A DNA stretch of 11,160 nucleotides from G020350405 sp964513655. Its GTDB lineage: Bacteria > Planctomycetota > Phycisphaerae > Sedimentisphaerales > Anaerobacaceae. Within the stretch, counting starts at the first letter, position 1. The number at the start of each line of letters is the position of its first letter. The notes under the pieces were generated by a model. The model was not told the origin of the DNA, ran no database searches, and saw only the letters and a list, made by a program, of their open reading frames with translations. Shown one piece after another: positions 1 through 7,307 of this stretch. The translations under genes were made by a program, and so were the position numbers. Location of the stretch: contig CAZENQ010000101.1 in NCBI GenBank assembly GCA_964513655.1, forward strand, positions 1-11,160, written 5' to 3'.

Positions 1-50
1 ATTTGCCCGGCAGGGCTGGAAGAAGGGTTATTCTGAAGCGCAAGTCAACC

Positions 51-83
51 AAAGGGCTGTGAGTATAACGCTTACGGCCCTTT
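51..83. terminator. Strong hairpin, possible bidirectional intrinsic terminator
   Basis: A 13 bp stem (51-63 with 71-83) has one G-T and one T-G wobble and a 7 nt loop. Its outer part is AAAGGGC paired with GCCCTTT, so a short T run follows the stem on either strand. The plus side continues TTTTGTTAT and looks slightly better. It could end a plus-strand gene entering from the left: one frame has a TGA at 34-36, but too little of it is visible to call a gene. It could equally end the minus-strand nrdJ transcript. The U-tract is short on both sides. Confidence 0.5.
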
Positions 84-133
84 TGTTATGTAGTCTGTAG
101 TTCGTTATGGTCTTATCTGGCGCGAGGGGCGAA

Positions 134-208
134 TTACGAGCATCCCATAGAGTTACCGCAGTTGAAGCACTTGTAGCAGGTACCGTTTCTGACGGTAATG
201 GAGCCGCA
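134..208 (-). pseudogene. Detached copy of the NrdJ C-terminal cysteine tail
   Basis: Read on the minus strand, codons 208 down to the TAA at 134-136 encode a peptide that starts CGSITVRNGT and ends GNSMGCS. It matches the last 24 residues of the full NrdJ at 437-508 with one change, Tyr to Phe. The two DNA stretches differ at 10 of 75 positions, and 9 of those are third codon positions, so the copy diverged while it was still selected as protein. Homology stops abruptly at 209. The frame stays open back to a TAA at 254-256, and that part has no similarity to NrdJ. The first cysteine of the tail (C998 of NrdJ) is missing. It may be the scar of a second or replaced nrdJ. It could also be a tiny peptide starting at GTG 221-223 or TTG 233-235, but no convincing ribosome site is visible. 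Confidence 0.75.
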
Positions 209-261
209 GAGGGCTGCGGGCACCAAAAACCACAAAAACGCCCCCGAACACCATTAGGCAA

Positions 262-369
262 TTATTTATTCTTCTTTTCTCTTTTTAATTTTCGTTTTTC
301 CTTTGGATTAAGCAGGGCCTTTTTCTGTTGTTCTCTTTTGCCTTTATCTTTTTTTCCCTTGTCACCCAT
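262..369 (-). CDS. Lysine-rich 35-residue protein
   Basis: A short ORF runs from ATG (367-369) to TAA (262-264), 67 nt downstream of the nrdJ stop and on the same strand. A good Shine-Dalgarno stretch, AGGAAGGG, lies about 9 nt before the ATG, which is the main reason to call it a gene. The product begins MGDKGKKDKGKREQQKK, has a central LLNPKEKRKLK segment and ends EKKNK. Almost half of its residues are Lys, with several Arg and Glu, and it has no Cys, aromatic residue or membrane segment. It is probably a disordered, strongly basic protein that might bind nucleic acid or ribosomes. I recall similar tiny Lys-rich hypothetical proteins in other bacteria but no known function. It is probably co-transcribed with nrdJ. 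The A-rich composition could produce such an ORF by chance, but the ribosome site argues against that. Confidence 0.6.
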   Translation of the reverse strand: MGDKGKKDKGKREQQKKALLNPKEKRKLKREKKNK

Positions 370-436
370 ATCAGCTTACCCTTCCTTCGCAGAACGAGAA
401 AGCTCACCTGCGAGTCTATTAGTCTGTAATAAGTTT

Positions 437-3400
437 TTAAGAACAGCCCATTGAGTTGCCGCAGTTATAGCACTTGTAGCAGGTCCCGTTTCTGACGGTG
501 ATTGAGCCGCAGATATCGCAGGCGGGGGCGTCATCCTGGAAGTGCTGAAACTGGGCGTTAAACTGCTCCAAGAGGGCTGTTTCAGGCTGTAAGGGGCCGG
601 AGGGCTCGGCAGCAGTTGAAGTCACCAGAGCACCAATTCGATTGGCAAGGTTGGCGAATCTGCCCTTCGGGGGTGCGGAGGCCTGGTTAGTAGAGCGTTT
701 ATCCGCGGGAGGTACCTCCTTCAACTGAACCGCCTTGTCCTTGACCTTAATTGTGGTCTTCGCCTCGGCTATCTTATGTGCGAGGTCCTTGGTCTTCTCA
801 ACCAATGTTTTGGCGGTTGTGGCATCTTTATTGTCGGTGGGAGCCGGTGGCGCCGCTCGATTGGGGGTGTTTTGCTCGGCGTAGCCGGGTATGAACTTAC
901 AGCCCAGCCAGCAGAAAATATAATCAATCAGGCTCTTGGCGAAGGGGATGTCCTTGTTCGAGGTCATCCCTGACGGTTCGAAGCGGGCGTGGCGGAACTT
1001 GTCCACCAGCGTGATTAGCGGCACGCCATACTGCAGGGCCATTGACGTGCAGGTGCCAATAACGTCCATAAGACCACCGACGGTGCTGCCCTCCTTGGCC
1101 ATAGTGATAAACAACTCACCAGGCTGTCCATCCTCGTACAGCCCCACCGTCAGGTAGCCTTCATGTGCGGTAACGGAGAATTTATGTGTTATACTCTGGC
1201 GGGTATCTGGCAGGCGACGTCTAAAGGGCTTGGCCGGAGCAGGCGCTTCGGCGGGCGCTGCGGCCCTGGCCTGCCTGTGCTTTTTGGTCGAGACCGGCTG
1301 GAGCTTCTTGGAGCCGTCGCGATAGATTGCCACCGCCTTTAACCCGAGTTTCCAACCCTCCATATAAGCCGCGGCGATTTCCTCGGTTGTACTTTCCTTG
1401 GGCATATTGATTGTTTTGCTGATGGCGCCGGATATAAACGGCTGGACCGAAGCCATCATTTTGAGGTGTGCCATATAATAAATATGTCTTTTGCCGTTGC
1501 GCGGCTTAAAAGCACAATCAAAGACCGGCAGATGGTCGGGGTTCAGCTTGTCGGCGCCTTCGATAGTCTCGTTCTCATCTATATAATCGCAGATGGATTT
1601 GATGTCCTCGACGCCATAGCCGAGCCGCTCAAGGGCCATCGGCACGGTCTTGTTGACAAGTTTGAGCATTCCGCCGCCGGCAAGGAGCTTATATTTGACC
1701 AGCGCGATATCCGGCTCAATGCCGGTAGTATCACAATCCATCATAAAGCCGATGGTGCCCGTAGGGGCAAGGACAGTCGCCTGGGCGTTACGGAAGCCGA
1801 CCTTAGAGCCGGCATCAAAGGCCTGGTCCCAGGCATCCTTGGCGGCGTTTCGCAGATGCTCCGGGCAGTGCGACTCAGGGATATCATACGCGTGCTGGCG
1901 ATGCATATTTATAACCTTGAGCATGGCATCGGAACTGTTGGAGAACTCATCGAACGGACCTTTTAGTGAGGCGATTTCGGCACTTGCGGAATAAGCGGTA
2001 CCGGTCAGTATGGCGCTTATTGTCGAGCCCAGTGCCCTTGCCTGGTCGGAATCGTAAGGAAGAGAAAGGCTCATAACCAGAGAGCCAAGATTGGCGTATC
2101 CGAGGCCAAGCGGGCGGAACAAATGGCTGTTTACGGCAATTGGCTTATCGGGATAACTTCCGTTGTCAACCAGAATCTCCTGAGCAATGATGAACAGTCG
2201 AGCCGCTCTTTTGAAGGCATCAACGTTGAAGGAGCCATCATCAGCGCGAAACTTCATAAGATTCAGCGAAGCCAGATTGCACGCAGAATCGTCGAGGAAC
2301 ATGTACTCACTGCAGGGGTTGGAGGCATTGATGGGTCCTGAGTTCGGAGAGGTGTGCCAGCGGTTGATTGTACTGTGGTACTGCAGGCCGGGGTCACCGC
2401 AAATCCTTGTGCCATCAGCAATTAGCTCCATTAGTTGGCGGGCGGAGTGCTCAGACATTTTTTCGCCCGTTGTCACAGCGTATGTGGCCCAGTTGTCGTC
2501 TTTTTCAACGGCCTGCATGAATTCATCGGTTACGCGAACAGAAAAGTTGGAATTCTGGAACATCACGCTGCTATAGGCTTGGGTGTTGTGGTCACCGTTG
2601 TAGCCGGCCTCAATGAGGGCCCATGCCTTCTTTTCCTCCTCGGCCTTACAGGTAATAAACTCTTTGATATCGGGGTGGCTGACCTTCAGTGACTGCATCT
2701 TTGCGGCGCGGCGGGTTTTGCCGCCCGATTTTATTACCGCCGCTATCTGGTCATAGACCCTCATAAAACTCAAAGGACCGGACGGTTTGCCGCCACCGGA
2801 GAGCTTTTCTTTGCTGCTTCGCAGGGTTGAAAGGTCAGTTCCGGTCCCTGAGCCGTGTTTGAACAACATTGCTTCGCTTGTTGCCAAGCGCATTATATCT
2901 GTCATCGAGTCCTTAACGGATTGGATGAAACAGGCCGAGGCCTGGGGGTATTCGTAGCTGTTTTCGCAGGGAACAACCTCGTTGTGCTTCGGGTCCCAAT
3001 GGTAATTGTGCTTGCTGCCGGCAATTCCATATACGTCCAGGAGGCCCACGTTGAACCATACGGGCGAATTGAACGACCCGCACTGGTTCACACACAGCCA
3101 GGTCAGCTCATTGTAGAAAATCTCGGCATCTTCGTCGGTGGCGAAGTAGCCGTCTTTCCTGCCGCGGTCGGCGATTGTTTTGCAAACACGATGGACAAGC
3201 TGCTTGACCGAATGCTCCCGCTGGCCGGACTCGACATCGCCATAAAAGTATTTGCTGGCCACAACCTTCGTTGCCAATTGGCTCCAGGAGGTTGGAACCT
3301 CGATATTATCCTGCTCGAAGACTATCTGCCCGTCGTCGCCGGTAATCTTCGCCGAGCGCGTCTCCCACTGCAGCTGATCAAATGGGTGAACGTCCGGCGT

Positions 3401-3511
3401 CGCGAAGAAGTAGTCCATTTTCAAGCCCGGTGACTGGGGGGTGTCTTGCGTGGTTTGCGGCTTCGATTGGTGGCCCGTAAAAGGATTTTCGGGGTCGAAT
3501 TTGCAAGGCAT
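437..3511 (-). CDS. nrdJ: Adenosylcobalamin-dependent (class II) ribonucleotide reductase
   Basis: This 1024-residue enzyme reduces ribonucleotides to deoxyribonucleotides in the cytoplasm, using adenosylcobalamin to make a thiyl radical, so it needs no oxygen. Catalytic residues are visible. C400 in NPCSE (398-402) is the radical cysteine, with N398 and E402; C194 (ASACFIQ) and C411 (ACNLASL) form the redox pair. The 11-residue spacing of C400 and C411 matches Thermotoga NrdJ as I recall it. A TSCPD-type domain spans about 765-870. A low-complexity linker (about 880-990) leads to the C-terminal cysteine tail (C998, C1001, C1011, C1014, C1017, C1023), the family's thiol shuttle. The ATG at 3509-3511 has GGAGG 7 nt upstream (3519-3523), which supports this start. 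Two NrdR-box-like sites lie just upstream. I see no B12 riboswitch. The tail is repeated downstream at 134-208. Confidence 0.97.
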   Translation of the reverse strand: MPCKFDPENPFTGHQSKPQTTQDTPQSPGLKMDYFFATPDVHPFDQLQWETRSAKITGDDGQIVFEQDNIEVPTSWSQLATKVVASKYFYGDVESGQREHSVKQLVHRVCKTIADRGRKDGYFATDEDAEIFYNELTWLCVNQCGSFNSPVWFNVGLLDVYGIAGSKHNYHWDPKHNEVVPCENSYEYPQASACFIQSVKDSMTDIMRLATSEAMLFKHGSGTGTDLSTLRSSKEKLSGGGKPSGPLSFMRVYDQIAAVIKSGGKTRRAAKMQSLKVSHPDIKEFITCKAEEEKKAWALIEAGYNGDHNTQAYSSVMFQNSNFSVRVTDEFMQAVEKDDNWATYAVTTGEKMSEHSARQLMELIADGTRICGDPGLQYHSTINRWHTSPNSGPINASNPCSEYMFLDDSACNLASLNLMKFRADDGSFNVDAFKRAARLFIIAQEILVDNGSYPDKPIAVNSHLFRPLGLGYANLGSLVMSLSLPYDSDQARALGSTISAILTGTAYSASAEIASLKGPFDEFSNSSDAMLKVINMHRQHAYDIPESHCPEHLRNAAKDAWDQAFDAGSKVGFRNAQATVLAPTGTIGFMMDCDTTGIEPDIALVKYKLLAGGGMLKLVNKTVPMALERLGYGVEDIKSICDYIDENETIEGADKLNPDHLPVFDCAFKPRNGKRHIYYMAHLKMMASVQPFISGAISKTINMPKESTTEEIAAAYMEGWKLGLKAVAIYRDGSKKLQPVSTKKHRQARAAAPAEAPAPAKPFRRRLPDTRQSITHKFSVTAHEGYLTVGLYEDGQPGELFITMAKEGSTVGGLMDVIGTCTSMALQYGVPLITLVDKFRHARFEPSGMTSNKDIPFAKSLIDYIFCWLGCKFIPGYAEQNTPNRAAPPAPTDNKDATTAKTLVEKTKDLAHKIAEAKTTIKVKDKAVQLKEVPPADKRSTNQASAPPKGRFANLANRIGALVTSTAAEPSGPLQPETALLEQFNAQFQHFQDDAPACDICGSITVRNGTCYKCYNCGNSMGCS

Positions 3512-3538
3512 TTACGTGCCTCCGTGCGAAAAATAAGA

Positions 3539-3554
3539 CCACAATATATAGAAA
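3539..3554 (-). promoter_or_regulatory. NrdR box 1 upstream of nrdJ
   Basis: This 16 bp site carries a perfect match (10 of 10) to the NrdR-box core CWATATATWG, reading CAATATATAG on the plus strand, and 12 of 16 over the full consensus. Its inner edge is 28 nt upstream of the nrdJ ATG. NrdR is the ATP/dATP-sensing repressor of bacterial ribonucleotide reductase genes. A repressor bound here would overlap the likely promoter or transcription start. nrdR itself is not in the window. Confidence 0.7.
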
Positions 3555-3568
3555 AATGACCGAAAGTT

Positions 3569-3584
3569 AGACCAGATATAGTGG
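3569..3584 (-). promoter_or_regulatory. NrdR box 2 upstream of nrdJ
   Basis: A second palindrome-like site matches the NrdR consensus at 12 of 16 positions (core 8 of 10, reading CCAGATATAG on the plus strand). It lies 30 bp centre to centre from box 1. NrdR sites normally come in pairs about three helical turns apart (roughly 31-32 bp), so the spacing strengthens both calls. On its own this site would be weak. Confidence 0.6.
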
Positions 3585-3773
3585 CAAAACCTTAAATCTG
3601 TATCGGCAGGTTAATGATAATCCGATTAGGTGTAAAGACCAAATTCAGAAATTTTCGAATAAATTTTTTGGCGGTGCTGTTAGTCCTTGTAGTTACTGAA
3701 TATATGAAGAGAAAAAAATTTAAAACAATTCAATGTGTTTTAGATAATTTCACAATGATGTTAAGATGACGAT

Positions 3774-5117
3774 ATGTCAGCACAGAGAAAAGACAGACTT
3801 CGAGCAATTCGTGACAAGATAAAGAGCTTCCCGGCCGGACCGGGACTCTATTTTATGAAGGGTTCAAGGGACAAAGTGCTCTATATTGGCAAGGCCAAGA
3901 ACCTGCGGTCGCGGGCAGCCAGCTATTTTCAACAAGGCAGCGACCTTGCCGTCTCCCGGGGGCCGAAAATCACCGAAATGATAGACAAGGTCAAAACGGT
4001 TGACTTTATTTCGACCGAAACGGAAGTCGACGCGATGCTCCAGGAAGCCCGCCTGATTAAGGACGTCCGCCCGCCCTACAATACCGACCTGGTTGATGAC
4101 AAAACATTCCCATATTTGGAAATCAGCACAAGAGAGGAATTTCCGGGCGTTTATATCACACGCAAACCACGCCCCAAGGACAGCCGGCTCTTCGGGCCTT
4201 TTGCCAGCGCAAAAGACCTGCGGGGCGTTTTTGTGGAATTGCAAAAGATATTCAGGTTCCGAAGCTGCAATTTAGAGATTCGCGAAGACGACCCGAAGCG
4301 TAAATTCTTCCGCCCCTGCCTGCTGTATAGCATAAAGCAGTGCGTTGGGCCCTGTGCTGCAAGGATTGACAAGGCCGAATACAAAAAAATCATCGGCGAC
4401 CTTGTAAAATTCCTGCGGTCAAAGCGTTCAACGGTCCTGCGGCAGTTGAAAAAACAGATGTCGGAGGCATCTGAGGCGTTTGAGTACGAAAAAGCTGGGA
4501 TGTTGCGCGACCGGATGCGGCTGATTGACCGGCTTGACCGGCGGGGCACGCCCGATGAGGATGTTCAGCCGGAGGTATTTGCGACTGACCCTGCTGAGGC
4601 GCTCGAAAAGCTGCAAAGCCTGCTGCAAAGCCCTGAGCCGGTCAGGATTATCGAGGGTATTGACGTGGCCAATATCACCGGTGCCGAATCAGTCGGCTCA
4701 CTGGTCAAATTCATAGACGGAAGGCCATTTAAGAGCGGCTACCGGCGATTCAAGATTAAGACCGTCAAAGGCATCGATGATTACAGGATGATTGCGGAAG
4801 TGGTCAAACGCCGGTATAAATACGCCCTTAGAGGAGAAGAGCTCTGGCCTGACCTTGTTTTGATAGACGGCGGCCTGGGCCATTTGCATGCCGCAGAAGC
4901 CGCTTTTAGAGAAATGGATGCACCGGTCCCGAAAATCGCCTCGATTGCCAAGAAAGAGGAGGATATCTTCCTCCAAAGGAGCTCCAAACCGGTGAAACTG
5001 CCTGCTAACTCCCCTGCCCGCAAACTCCTGCAATACGTCCGGGATGAGGCCCACCGCTTTGCCCAGCATTACCACCACATCCTGCGGAGCAAGAAGATGT
5101 TGAACAAGAAATCCTGA
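3774..5117 (+). CDS. uvrC: Compact UvrC, nucleotide excision repair endonuclease
   Basis: UvrC makes both cuts around a DNA lesion after UvrA and UvrB load. This protein has 447 residues; E. coli UvrC has about 610. In order it shows a GIY-YIG nuclease domain (GLYFM 24-28, YIG 37-39, EARLIK 91-96), four cysteines placed like the Fe-S ligands of UvrC (C165, C182, C190, C194), a UVR motif for UvrB binding (about 224-254), and an RNase H-like nuclease domain with D297 (GIDVAN), D336 (IDDY), D365 (LIDGG) and H427 (RDEAHRF). Two parts are missing: most of the segment between UVR and the RNase H domain (about 45 residues remain here), and the C-terminal helix-hairpin-helix domain. All catalytic residues are kept, so it is probably active. 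The ATG at 3774 has only a weak ribosome site. It is convergent with the UroD-like gene, 22 bp apart. Confidence 0.93.
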   Translation: MSAQRKDRLRAIRDKIKSFPAGPGLYFMKGSRDKVLYIGKAKNLRSRAASYFQQGSDLAVSRGPKITEMIDKVKTVDFISTETEVDAMLQEARLIKDVRPPYNTDLVDDKTFPYLEISTREEFPGVYITRKPRPKDSRLFGPFASAKDLRGVFVELQKIFRFRSCNLEIREDDPKRKFFRPCLLYSIKQCVGPCAARIDKAEYKKIIGDLVKFLRSKRSTVLRQLKKQMSEASEAFEYEKAGMLRDRMRLIDRLDRRGTPDEDVQPEVFATDPAEALEKLQSLLQSPEPVRIIEGIDVANITGAESVGSLVKFIDGRPFKSGYRRFKIKTVKGIDDYRMIAEVVKRRYKYALRGEELWPDLVLIDGGLGHLHAAEAAFREMDAPVPKIASIAKKEEDIFLQRSSKPVKLPANSPARKLLQYVRDEAHRFAQHYHHILRSKKMLNKKS

Positions 5118-5139
5118 GCCGTTGTTTTGCAGTCGTTCA

Positions 5140-6174
5140 TCATCCTGCGTAGCCGCTCTGGGCGTGGAGTATATCAATGAATGCTAACATATTCTCCAGC
5201 GGGACATCGCCCTCTACGGCGTGAGCAGGCGCAAAAATATATCCACCCGGCCTGCCGGCTTCCAACAGCCTGGCGGTTTCTTTCCTAACATCCTGGACGG
5301 AGCCATACGGCAGTGTCCGTTGTGTGCTCAATCCCCCATGAAAGGCAAGGCGGCCCCTGTAGCGGCTCATAAGGTCGAATACGTCCATAACCTCAGGCTG
5401 GAAGGGATTAAAGCAGTTAAGCCCTATCCCAATCAAATCGTCGAAAAGCTCATCCACTTTACCGCACGAATGAATACAGACGTATTTACCCGCCTGTCGA
5501 ATCACTGAGTACATCCGCTTCAACTCGGGCAAGATAAACTCCCGCCAGATTCGCGGGCCCATCTGCAGACCTCTCTGGTAGCCCCAGTCGTCGCCAAACC
5601 GGACCGCGTCTATATCGTATTCGAGAGCTTGGGTAACCTGGGCGATGTTATAGTCAGCAATCGCTTGGAGCAATTGACGGGCAAAATCGGGGTGCTCAAC
5701 AAAATCCATCAACAAGTTTTCCATCCCTCGCAGTGTCCAGGCCCGCTCGTAAAGTGAAAACCCAATTGAATAAACCCTGAAACAGTCCCCGCAGGCAGCT
5801 ATCTTGTCGGGGATATCGTCGAAAAAGCGCCTGTCCAGCGGGTCAGGGAACGTGTAGGGTCCAAGTGTAGGCTCCGGCAAAACACATCCCTGAACATTGC
5901 CTATATCCTTGTCAATCGTTCGGTCCCACTCAACTGCGAAGACGTCCCGGAAGCGGTTGTTGCCAAGGTCAGTGAAGAAACCAAGGTCATTACCCAGCGT
6001 AACAAAGTGGTTATCCAAAACATGGTCCAAATCATCCTCGCCGAAATGTTTCCGCAACTTATCAGCCGCTTCCACAGTAAACGAGCACGACCAAGGCACA
6101 TATGGAACCTGGCGTCCCTCGATTGCCAGCCTAACAATCTGCCTTTTGTCCACCACTGCCTCGCAAAATCTCAT
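5140..6174 (-). CDS. UroD-superfamily protein (corrinoid methyltransferase-like), role unknown
   Basis: The protein has about 344 residues from the ATG at 6172-6174 and belongs to the uroporphyrinogen decarboxylase / MtaA-type methyltransferase superfamily. It is unlikely to be HemE: I cannot find the RQAGR motif of true decarboxylases near the N terminus. Near residues 235-238 it has HSCG, the His-X-Cys zinc pair of MtaA, MtbA and CmuA. The later zinc-binding Cys of those enzymes appears replaced in the APAHAVEGDVPLEN segment. Methyl transfer to or from a corrinoid or thiol is therefore possible but unproven. The frame stays open upstream to a TTG at 6249, but that stretch overlaps ribD and does not resemble the family. 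A GTG at 6151-6153 with GAGG 5 nt ahead is another possible start. It overlaps the ribD 3' end by 44 nt and is probably co-transcribed with ribD and ligA. Confidence 0.85.
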   Translation of the reverse strand: MRFCEAVVDKRQIVRLAIEGRQVPYVPWSCSFTVEAADKLRKHFGEDDLDHVLDNHFVTLGNDLGFFTDLGNNRFRDVFAVEWDRTIDKDIGNVQGCVLPEPTLGPYTFPDPLDRRFFDDIPDKIAACGDCFRVYSIGFSLYERAWTLRGMENLLMDFVEHPDFARQLLQAIADYNIAQVTQALEYDIDAVRFGDDWGYQRGLQMGPRIWREFILPELKRMYSVIRQAGKYVCIHSCGKVDELFDDLIGIGLNCFNPFQPEVMDVFDLMSRYRGRLAFHGGLSTQRTLPYGSVQDVRKETARLLEAGRPGGYIFAPAHAVEGDVPLENMLAFIDILHAQSGYAG

Positions 6175-7291
6175 CAAGTGCCTGTTTCGATAGGCCGGAC
6201 AGGCGGATATCTTCGCCGAATTGCTTCGTATCAACATGATACAAATCAAAACTGTCAGTCAATTCCGCCATTGGCGGGCTTATTCCAACGCTTCCGGCGG
6301 CGCCGAGTACCTTCGGAGTGATATAAACGATAATTTGGTCGGCGAGACGTTCTTTCAGAAATGAAGCAATTACCGTTGGGCCGCCCTCGACAAGCAATTG
6401 AGTGATGCCGCGATTGCTCAATTCATCAAGCAAATAATATAGATTAGACCGATCTACCGCCGGGCAGGCAAGCACCTCAGCCCCCCTGCCGGTGATTTGG
6501 TCTTGTTTTTGCGGGTCAGTACGGGCCGTCTCGGCACTGGTTACAACCAGCACAGGCGCTTCTTTTGCGGTGGCCAGCAGCTTACAATCCAAAGGAATCC
6601 TTAGATGGCTGTCGAGAACGACTCTGGTCGGTTGTTTGCCTTTGTCCGGCCGGGCCGTCAACAGCGGGTCATCGGCAAGCACCGTATTTATACCCACCAA
6701 TACGGCTGCGGCCCGCTGACGCAGCTTGTGCACATCTTCTCTGCTCTGCCGGCCGGAGATCCACCTGCCCCCATCGGTTTTGTCAGCCCACGCCACTTTG
6801 CCGTCAATACTCTGTGCCCATTTCAATATTACCCAGCATTTGCCCGTAGCAGTGAACTTCATAAAGGGAGCATTCAGGAGCCTCGCCTCAGTTTCACAGA
6901 CACCGGTCTGGACTTCGATTCCTGCGCTGCGTAATTGCTCCAAGCCGGCACCATTGGCGTGCTCAGATGGGTCAATCGTTGCAACGACGACTTTTGCCAA
7001 CCTGGCGTTGATAATTGCATCAGCGCATGGAGCGGTCTTTCCCTGATGGCAGCACGGCTCAAGTGTGACATACATAGTAGCCCCCTGCGGATTGACAGCG
7101 AGCTTCTTACAATCCTCAAGGGCGTTTATTTCCGCATGTGGGCCGCCGAATTCCCTGTGCCAGCCCTTACCGATAACCTGATTTGCTTTCACCAGGACGA
7201 CCCCGACCGCAGGATTCGGCTCAACCGAGCCTAAGCCCCGCTGGGCCAGTCTCAAGGCCGTCTGCATATATTTTTCGTCCTGGGCAGCCAC
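6131..7291 (-). CDS. ribD: Bifunctional riboflavin biosynthesis deaminase/reductase RibD
   Basis: RibD carries out the second and third steps of riboflavin synthesis in the cytoplasm: deamination of the pyrimidine ring of the GTP-derived intermediate, then NADPH-dependent reduction of the ribosyl side chain. The 386-residue length is normal. The N-terminal zinc deaminase domain shows HAE at 52-54 and the PCCHQGKTAPC loop, with C80 and C89 as ligands. The C-terminal reductase domain (from about 152) shows KWAQSIDGK, GINTVLADDPLLTAR (200-214) and EGGPT (302-306). The start is a GTG at 7289-7291, 16 nt after the ligA stop, with AAGG about 9 nt upstream. It gives the usual DEKYMQTALRLA opening; an ATG at residue 9 is a less likely start. 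No other rib gene is visible nearby, so the pathway genes seem scattered. The 3' end overlaps the UroD-like gene. Confidence 0.96.
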   Translation of the reverse strand: MAAQDEKYMQTALRLAQRGLGSVEPNPAVGVVLVKANQVIGKGWHREFGGPHAEINALEDCKKLAVNPQGATMYVTLEPCCHQGKTAPCADAIINARLAKVVVATIDPSEHANGAGLEQLRSAGIEVQTGVCETEARLLNAPFMKFTATGKCWVILKWAQSIDGKVAWADKTDGGRWISGRQSREDVHKLRQRAAAVLVGINTVLADDPLLTARPDKGKQPTRVVLDSHLRIPLDCKLLATAKEAPVLVVTSAETARTDPQKQDQITGRGAEVLACPAVDRSNLYYLLDELSNRGITQLLVEGGPTVIASFLKERLADQIIVYITPKVLGAAGSVGISPPMAELTDSFDLYHVDTKQFGEDIRLSGLSKQALDEILRGSGGQKADC

Positions 7292-7307
7292 TTTATCGAG
7301 CCTTAAT

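Noticed and set aside
1..36. End of a plus-strand gene entering from the left
   Set aside because: One frame stops at TGA 34-36, 14 nt before the hairpin at 51-83, which would fit. Eleven codons are too few to support a gene, and the other frames are also open for a while.
204..219. Hairpin CCGCAG-AGGG-CTGCGG as a terminator
   Set aside because: The stem is only 6 bp, has no T run after it on either strand, and half of it is coding sequence of the NrdJ tail copy.
107..454. Plus-strand ORF of 115 codons at the left end
   Set aside because: It runs antisense through the nrdJ tail copy, the lysine-rich gene and the end of nrdJ, has no recognisable domain, and its Phe/Leu-rich part is just the complement of lysine codons.
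2855..3433. Plus-strand ORF of 192 codons inside nrdJ
   Set aside because: It is a shadow of the conserved nrdJ reading frame, with no family features. The same holds for the other antisense ORFs in nrdJ, uvrC, ribD and ligA.
3512..3773. Cobalamin riboswitch ahead of nrdJ
   Set aside because: I looked for a B12-box-like conserved core and the multi-stem layout and saw neither. The leader before the nrdJ ATG is short and AT-rich and holds the NrdR boxes instead.
5118..5139. Shared terminator between the convergent uvrC and UroD-like genes
   Set aside because: The 22 bp gap has no visible stem-loop with a T run.
6175..6249. N-terminal extension of the UroD-like protein to a TTG at 6249
   Set aside because: It lies wholly inside ribD coding sequence, the residues do not resemble the family, and an ATG at 6174 gives the expected N terminus.
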